Assembly: GCA_964034945.1 (NCBI GenBank) | Contig: OZ035960.1 | Location: forward strand, 116,477,824 to 116,541,823 | Reading direction: 5' to 3' | Length of the DNA: 64,000 nucleotides | Origin: Chrysopilus asiliformis | Taxonomy: Eukaryota; Arthropoda; Insecta; Diptera; Rhagionidae | Shown: piece by piece, positions 57,563 through 64,000 of the stretch | How the letters are laid out: every line of letters starts with the position of its first letter | Position numbering within the stretch: the stretch's first letter is position 1 | Position numbers and translations under genes: made by a program | The notes under the pieces: generated by a model | Told to the model about the DNA's origin: nothing | Database searches by the model: none | What the model saw: the letters and a program-made list of their open reading frames with translations, nothing else

Positions 57563-60500
57563 ATGACGCAGTACTTGCCGCCGAATTTGCTGGCGTTGTT
57601 CGCACCTCGCGATCCGATTCCATTTCTTCCTCCACCAGATAAGTTGCCCCATGAAAAGAAGTCCCGCGGCTACCTTGGCGTTGGGGCATTTCTTTCCGAA
57701 TTCGAGGTACGCATTTTTCATTTCTTGAGTGTCTAGTTTTGCTTTATATTCTGGAAATCTAGGACCCAAAAGATACGCCTCCACCAACCCGAGTGGAAAC
57801 TCGTGAGGAAAGATTGGAGCGCCGGCGACGCGAGAAGGCCGAACAGGTTGCCTACAAGCTAGAGCGAGAGATAGCTATGTGGGATCCGCTGCAGATACCA
57901 AACGCCACCGAAGATCCTTTCAAAACGTTATTCATAGCCAGAATTGTGAGTCCACCTGCAAATTTTTCGCGTTGCATTAGCTCGAGAATAATATTGATTT
58001 AATTACAGAACTATGATACATCGGAGTCAAAGCTACGTAGAGAGTTCGAGGTCTACGGCCCCATTAAAAAGGTAAAAAATCGAAATTTACACATTCGACA
58101 TGTTTCCATTGAGCTATTACTAATTTTGATAGATACAAATTGTAATGTTCCTTCTCTTGTAGATTATATTGATTTACAGCAAACGAAATAATGTCAAGAA
58201 ACCCAGGGGATACGCATTCATAGAGTACGAACATGAACGGGATATGCACTGTGAGTACAAATGAAGATTTAACAAAAATCCAAGCAAGATTATTATAAAA
58301 TCAAAATACTTGTAAAGCGAAGAAAGTCCTATTCGGAAACCAACAATTCCCATGAGAAAGACAAAAGGAAAATAATTTTCTTTGGTAGAGCTGATTGCTT
58401 TAGGACTTTCTTTCAGCCTTGCAAATTACAAAAAAAAATAATTAACAAAAAAATTTAAAGTTAAAATGCGATAAATTAATATAAAAAATTACTCATTGTT
58501 GAGATGATGAAACTAATGCGCGTTTTGTTCTGTTTTCAATACAGTACGTTGCCACAGTGAATGATAAATCTGCATATCATCTGTTGTTGCCTTAAACCAA
58601 TCATTTCTCAAGCTGTTTCGAACTAAAAAAACAAACACAAAAAAGAAATTGTTGCTCCATAAAAAACAATTCTTAAATAGGTTTGTATGTGTTTGGTAAG
58701 AAAAACCATACATACAACGAAATTTGATAAAATATTTCAAAAAACAAAACAAAAAAATTAATAGAAAAATAGTTAAAAGGAAGTTAATTGAAACAACACA
58801 AGGTTTAATAACATATTTTTGAACAAAGAAAAAACAAATGGGTAAAAAAAAAGTTCAAAAGATTTTTTTTAACACATTTTAAGCAGAAAAAAACATTAAT
58901 GGTTAATATTTTGTTAAATTAAGTCTTCTAAATGGTAAAGGAATTTGGATGTTTCTTGTATAAAACTTAATCTATACAAAATAGCACCAGTATGTAAAAC
59001 CATATGCAATTTTATGAAAGGGTAAACAAATAATTCTGGTTCAGTAAGTTTAGAATATTTAAAACAAAACAAATATTTGGTAACAAAAAAAAACATTTGA
59101 AATTTACTTGAAACAAGGTAAATGAGTTATTTTTGCGCATATGCGTAAGTATTAAGCGCACCAGGTAATGTCCTGTGATCCTTTCGAACCATATTTCGGA
59201 GAATATAGTTCCATTGACCAATTGATTGATATTCCGTGCCTCTCCCGTAAGTAAAATCGGGGTAGGTATTACAAACACCATATTTTTTTTGTTCATTTTA
59301 CAGAAAAACGGAAACAAAAGTAAATTAACACATGGTTTTGTGAGAAAATACATCAAAACAATGAACCAAAAACGATTACGATTAAATCATTTCAGTTAAC
59401 CGTAGTTTTTTTTCGTAATATTCAAGACTTGAAAAATGTTTTTAGATGAAAATCGGTGTTAATCCGGGCATTGTACAATCTCTCGATTTGTAGTTATTTC
59501 AAAATACTCTCATGAGAGAAAAATCCGTTTCAATTAGAAGAGTGATTCAACTTGTAGGTAAACCACATATTTTTGCCTGGGGGATATTTAGTTTGATGGT
59601 GAATGCATTTGGTGTGCGATTTATCCCCATTCATAACCAAACGAAATAGAGAATCACGTCACTGTTTGTTTAGCAATTTTCTTAAATCCGTGCAATTGGT
59701 CCGTCTGTTTGACTCGTGGTTCTGTTCTATCTATTATAAAACCACTGATGCGATTCTCGAGAAGTTTGTGGATCCGATTTTAATACAGGACAATTGAAAA
59801 TGCTTAAAAGAGGGTAAATTGGAAAGAAGATGCTAAGAATGACGTTAGTTAGAATATTTGGAGTTTTATTAAAACAGTTTTTAGTGTCTAGAAACAATTT
59901 TTTTTTTGTAAAACTAATTAACCATTATTTGATAAACTATTGAGCAACAGTATCTCTTGAAAAAGTCTTCAATTAAAGAGCACATTACTTTTTCGGATAA
60001 TTTGAAAGATACTTTGAGTTCTTAAATACGATGGAAAATTTTCTTCAAAGTTTCACGTAATCCTTAAGCTGCCCACAGGCAATCAATTGACAAAGCTAAC
60101 AACCATGTTGACAACATTGTTGAAAACAAGGTTTCTCGCTTTAGAAATTTTAAGTAATTTCTATTTCCCTAAAAATGGCACTATTAAAAATTTAACTGAA
60201 ACTTTTGAATCTGAAAGAAATTAAATTCCATAAAATTGATTCGTTTTGAAAATTGAAGGAGCAAATCGCACACCAAAGAACTGGGGGCAGGCGATAGCAG
60301 AAAAATTTTGTTGGCAGAGTGAATTTATAAACGTATGTGGTAGCGTATTTCTCTTGGTCTCATATTTAAAATCTTTCAGCTGCTTATAAGCATGCGGATG
60401 GTAAAAAAATCGATGGTAAGCGAGTTTTGGTTGATGTTGAACGTGCTCGGACGGTAAAAGGTTGGCTGCCGAGACGTTTGGGTGGTGGACTTGGTGGAAC

Positions 60501-61894
60501 GCGACGCGGAGGCTCCGACGTTAACATTAAACATTCTGGTCGTGAGGATAATGAGCGTGAACGTGAACGATATAGATTGGAACGTGAACGTGAGGATCGA
60601 GATCGGAGGGACAGAGAAAGAGATCGTAAATTTTACTTTGAAAAAAAAAAAAAAAAAAATAGGCTAAATCAATAACATGTGACATTTTTATATAGGTGGC
60701 TTTGATCGTCGCCGGTCAAGGTCTCGGGATCGCCGCGGCGAGCGTGAAAGATCTCGGCACCGAAGTAGGTCTCGGGAGCGAAGAAAACGAAGGAGCCGTG
60801 AACGTGATTTCGAAGAAGTGGATCGGCGCGATCGCAGAGAAAAGGAACGCGACAGAGACAAGGATAAGAAGAAAAAACGTTCTCGGTCGAGGGATCGTGA
60901 TCGTTCTGAGAAGAAACGTGATAAGCGCGACAGAGAGCGCGATAAGGACCGCGAGAAGAAGGAGAGGAAACCGGAATTCAGAGAGGGCGAAATCAAAATT
61001 AAAGAGGAGCCCATTGATGGTAAGTGTCGAAATATAGTTTTGATTTTTCCGCATTATTTCAACAAAAAACTCTATTTTTTGATTATTGCTAATACAAGCA
61101 AAGCTCGATTTACCCAATCCTCGATTTATGTTGGAATCACGCGTAAGAAAAAAATATTTGTTCTTATTTATAAATAAAAGTCGTAGCATTTTTATTTTAA
61201 ATTTCATTAAATTCGTATAAATGCTTACCTAGCATGTTTTTTTTGGAGATTCGATCTCGCGATTTGTCCAAACGGCCTTGTGAATAAATCGAGCTTTGCC
61301 TGTATCAGTTTGTTTTTTTTTTCTCTCTAAAGTTACGTCGAATAAAGCGTATGGAGGAAAATAAAACTTAAAGAAACAATTTTCTGCAATTTATTACCGC
61401 TTTTGAAGCAAATTATTTATCGGATGCAACTCAATGAGCTTTCAATATGCCATGAGTTTCAAAATATCGCAAATAGTTCCAAGTTGTGACAAGAAATTTT
61501 CGTTTCTAACTGTAAACACTTTATTTGCGAAAGAAATATTTAAGAAGTTCTTAAAGAGTGATCAGGGCCGCTGGAATTACAGCTTATTCCAGATGGTAGT
61601 ATAGAACTCTAACAAAAAATCATTTCAATTAGGATTCCTTCCTTAAAAACGATTAAATTTTCACACCCAATTAATATTTATTCTCTATTTTTTTTTTTAG
61701 ATTATCCAGACTACTCGCAGGGCTTCAATTACCAGCCAAACGCAGTCAAGTACGAGGACGATGAAGAAACTAAATATCGACCACCAGAAGCCGATCGTGA
61801 AAATGGACAGCAAAATAACTACAATAATAAAGAAACAAATAGTGGTAATACCACTAACAACGATGAAAATCAAGACCGTGGCTGGTGGCGTTAA
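57563..61894 (+). CDS. snRNP-U1-70K: U1 snRNP 70-kDa protein (413 aa, 7 exons)
   Basis: Exons 57563–57706, 57763–57945, 58009–58071, 58163–58250, 60380–60625, 60696–61019 and 61701–61894; all phases agree. The N-terminus [20 protein letters not shown], the [14 protein letters not shown] segment and the [19 protein letters not shown] helix are diagnostic; this region contacts Sm proteins and U1-C. One RRM follows, with RNP2 LFIARI (104–109) and RNP1 RGYAFIEY (145–152), then [20 protein letters not shown]. It binds stem-loop I of U1 snRNA. The tail is alternating Arg–Glu/Arg–Asp/Arg–Ser (RS-like), then an acidic/Asn-rich end finishing GWWR. Length is close to fly (448) and human (437). Intron 4, just after RNP1, is 2,129 bp and far longer than the others. 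Intron 5 carries an A18 run. AATAAA at 62079–62084. Confidence 0.97.
59608..60277. repeat. 15-bp inverted repeat spanning 670 bp inside U1-70K intron 4
   Basis: TTTGGTGTGCGATTT (59608–59622) is exactly inverted at 60263–60277. It may mark a MITE-type insertion or a long-range intronic stem. The right arm is about 100 nt from the exon 5 acceptor. Confidence 0.7.
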
Positions 61895-62245
61895 TTTTTA
61901 GGGTACAAGTAATGCTTTTTTAAATTTTCTTTCAGTTTTTTTAAAATTCATTTTATTAAAAATTTTACTTAAGAATCTGTCTCTGAAGCAATTTTCTGAA
62001 TATTTGTATAAAAATAGTTTACAAGTTTGAATGAAATGACAAAACATTGCATTGAAGAATTATAAATATGTATTTTAAAATAAATTTAATCATCTTTAAA
62101 ATTTGTAATATGGTTTTCATCCATTCATGCTCATAAAATAACACTGTTACAACTATGAATTTATTTTAAAGAAATTGTACAATTTTTTCGATTTTTTCTT
62201 TTATCATATAGTTTAACAAATTTTAAACATACTTTCCGGAATGTG
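61895..62245. other. Convergent 3' spacer U1-70K/pfkB gene
   Basis: 351 bp with AATAAA at 62079–62084 for U1-70K. The minus-strand gene's 3' UTR enters from the right. Confidence 0.5.
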
Positions 62246-62799
62246 TTAAAATACGTTGGAATATTTCTTTGGAACTGCGCCTTCAGCCTGTAGTGCACAT
62301 TTGGCAGCGTTGAATCCAGCTCGTACGCAGTCACTTTCTATTTTTCGTCTTAACAATGCCGAGATGAAGCCACTAGTGAAACTATCGCCAGCTCCAGAAA
62401 CATTTACTATTTTTTTTATAATTTCTGCTGGATAAAATCTACCAGTCGCCTTAGATGTTTCATCAACTGTGTACACGAGATTCTTATCAAAGAACTTGGA
62501 GCCTGGGGAATTTTTGCTGGCAATAAACGTTCCAAGCACGCCAAGCGTTAAAATTATACAATCGAAATTTTCGTTCAATTGAAGCGCAACTTCCGAAACG
62601 CTTTTCATGATTTTCTCACGATTCAAACGCAGACACATGTGTGGTTCAATGGGAATCTCTTGGCGACAGTTAAACGCTTTGGCGATTTCTTTCAGCTCGA
62701 AAATGTTGGGTGAAATAAATTTTATTTGCTGGGTAAGACTTCGAGGTAGGCTGCTGAATGGTTTCGCTGCGATTCGCATGTCCGTTGGCTCGAAAAACA
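62246..62799 (-). CDS. pfkB-family sugar kinase, pseudouridine-kinase-like, last exon (partial)
   Basis: This is one 3' exon of 184 codons including the stop, entered through a TTTCAG acceptor (62805–62800) in phase 1. The N-terminal half of the protein is missing and must lie beyond 64000, because the rest of the window upstream is repeat. Visible: FFEPTDMRIAAKPFSSLP, KFISPNIFELKEIAKAFN (the substrate/nucleotide-side 'SPN..E' element), CIILTLGVLGTFIASKN, and the pfkB signature VNVSGAGDSFTSGFISALL. In that signature Asp of GAGD is the catalytic base and the glycines form the anion hole. The combination of EPTD, ISPN and LTLG is like pseudouridine kinases (C-terminal domain of animal PUS-metabolising enzymes) more than ribokinase. 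ATP-dependent phosphorylation of a (pseudo)nucleoside is inferred. Confidence 0.8.
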
Positions 62800-62856
62800 C
62801 TGAAATTAATTTAGTACATGAGAAATAGTTTTTTCGTTGCGCTTTAAATTTAAATT

Positions 62857-63300
62857 AAAACATAACAAAAGCTATAATTGCCAATCTGGCAATTATTGAA
62901 AACCCGTATGGTGATTTAATTGAACGGCGTATCAAAATTTCATTTGAATTCGAATTTTCCAATAAGATTTTTTTAAAACTTGTTCCAATCGGATTTTGAT
63001 GTATGGGAGTTTTATGTAGAATCATATCCTAAATAACTTTTGTTCTTGCACTTTTTTGATAAGATGCACAGTTTTTGAGATATTCGCGAAAAACGATTTC
63101 GTTCGTATGGGGGGTACCCCCCCTAATGGTCCATTTTTGCCCATTAACGAACTTAGCCTCACATTTTACGAAAAACGGATCTGTACAAAATTTGAAGTCT
63201 CTAGCTCAATCCGTGCGCCCGCAATCCGCGCCACAGACAGACGGACGGACATGGAAAATTCAACTTTTTTCATCATTCTAAACACACTGGTGTAATTCAT
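62857..63300 (+). repeat. Direct repeat copy 1 (transposon-derived)
   Basis: It begins AAAACATAACAAAAGC and carries the small palindrome ATTGCCAATCTGGCAAT, then GGGGGGTACCCCCC (a 14-bp perfect palindrome), then CAGACAGACGGACGGACATG. A second copy starts 686 bp later. No coding frame is conserved between the copies. Family unidentified. Confidence 0.85.
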
Positions 63301-63420
63301 TTTTGTGTATGATGACGGGATGTTGGCGTTACAAACGGTAAAGCAAAGTTAATATACCCTTTGGTTTCACCATACGGGTATAAAAATAAGTGAATGGTAT
63401 TCGTTTTTTTTTTTTTTTTG

Positions 63421-63467
63421 AAAATTATTTGAAACCACTAATCTGTAAAGTGGTTTCAAATAATTTT
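63421..63467. repeat. Perfect 19-bp hairpin with 9-nt loop
   Basis: AAAATTATTTGAAACCACT (63421–63439), loop AATCTGTAA, then the exact inverse (63449–63467). It lies between the two direct repeat copies, just after a T15 run. Confidence 0.9.
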
Positions 63468-63542
63468 AATGTATGCAGTATTTAATAGATTTTACATTTC
63501 GTATTTTTACATTTCATATAAATAGTTTCTAAGATATTTTTA

Positions 63543-64000
63543 AAAACATAACAAAATCTATAATTGCCAATCTGGCAATTATTGAAAACCCGTATGGTGA
63601 TTTAATTGAACGGCGTATCAAAATTCCACTTTGAAGTCAAACTTTCCAATAAGATTTTTTTAAAACTTGTTCCAATTGGATTTTGATGTATGGAACTTTA
63701 ATGTAGAATCATGTCCTAAACAACTTTTGTTCTTGCACTTTTTTGATAAGATGCACCGTTTTTGAGATATTCGCAAAAAACGTTTTCGTTCGTATGGGGG
63801 GTACCCCCCCTAATGGTCCATTTTTGCCCATTAACGAACTTAGCCTCGCATTTTACGAAAAACGGACCTGTGCCAAATTTCAAGTCTGTAGATCAATCCG
63901 TGCGCCCGCAATCCGCGCCACAGACGGACGGACAGACAGACGGACAGACAGACGGACAGACAGACGGACGGACATGCTAAATTCAACTTTTTTCATCATT
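63543..64000 (+). repeat. Direct repeat copy 2 with expanded minisatellite, cut by the window edge
   Basis: Same order of motifs as copy 1, including the palindromes and the GGTACC core. The CAGACGGA segment is expanded to several tandem units (about 63920–63975). The copy runs to the end of the window. Confidence 0.85.

Noticed and set aside
60688..61207. Long minus-strand frames opposite U1-70K exon 6
   Set aside because: Antisense shadows of the Arg-rich RS-like coding sequence, which lacks stops on the opposite strand.
63056..63295. Short frames within the direct repeats at the right edge
   Set aside because: The frames of the two copies are not maintained (indels in the minisatellite), and no coding signature is present; treated as non-coding repeat.

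Overview
This window is nuclear DNA of an insect. It is strongly AT-rich, and almost every gene is split by short GT–AG introns, many of them 50–100 bp. The recognisable proteins are animal, and several match fly genes (lilipod, RabX4, niki, wurst, snRNP-U1-70K). A dipteran is the best guess, probably a lower (nematoceran) fly; the species level is inference only. I saw no tRNA, rRNA, CRISPR array or bacterial-type operon.

Layout. The left edge (485–3230, minus) holds three isolated first-exon-like coding segments whose partner exons lie off the window. The gene-dense part (4.4–31.7 kb) alternates strands almost perfectly: lilipod (+), with a TTC12-like gene nested on the minus strand in its intron 5; CCDC149 (−); PPIL4 (+); LYRM7 (−); RabX4 (+); a niki/NEK9-type kinase–RCC1 gene (−); wurst/DNAJC22 (+); and an ANKRD33-like ankyrin gene (−). 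This makes alternating divergent promoters and convergent 3' ends, the tightest being PPIL4/LYRM7 (105 bp between stop codons).

The middle (31.7–52.3 kb) is gene-poor. It holds one intronless unknown gene (36974–37912), a 5'-truncated LINE with an open reverse-transcriptase frame (38.8–41.3 kb), a 667-bp MITE-like element with perfect 16-bp ends (42000–42666), and other repeats. The right part carries three plus-strand genes: a putatively N-myristoylated 838-aa scaffold-like protein, a Met-rich protein with a CX2CX2CX2C motif, and U1-70K with a 2.1-kb intron. It ends in the 3' exon of a pfkB-family (pseudouridine-kinase-like) gene and two direct copies of a repeat with a CAGACGGA-type minisatellite.

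Functionally the genes are housekeeping: splicing (PPIL4, U1-70K), mitochondrial complex III assembly (LYRM7), membrane traffic (RabX4, wurst), axoneme or dynein assembly (TTC12-like, possibly a dynein heavy chain at the left edge). They do not form a pathway cluster. The most notable observations are the paralogous alternative first exons at the left edge, the antisense nested gene whose stop codon lies inside its host's coding exon, and an apparent 1-nt frameshift in the kinase exon of the niki-like gene. I found no convincing new defence or enzymatic system. All exon models were read by eye from splice sites, frame continuity and remembered family similarity.
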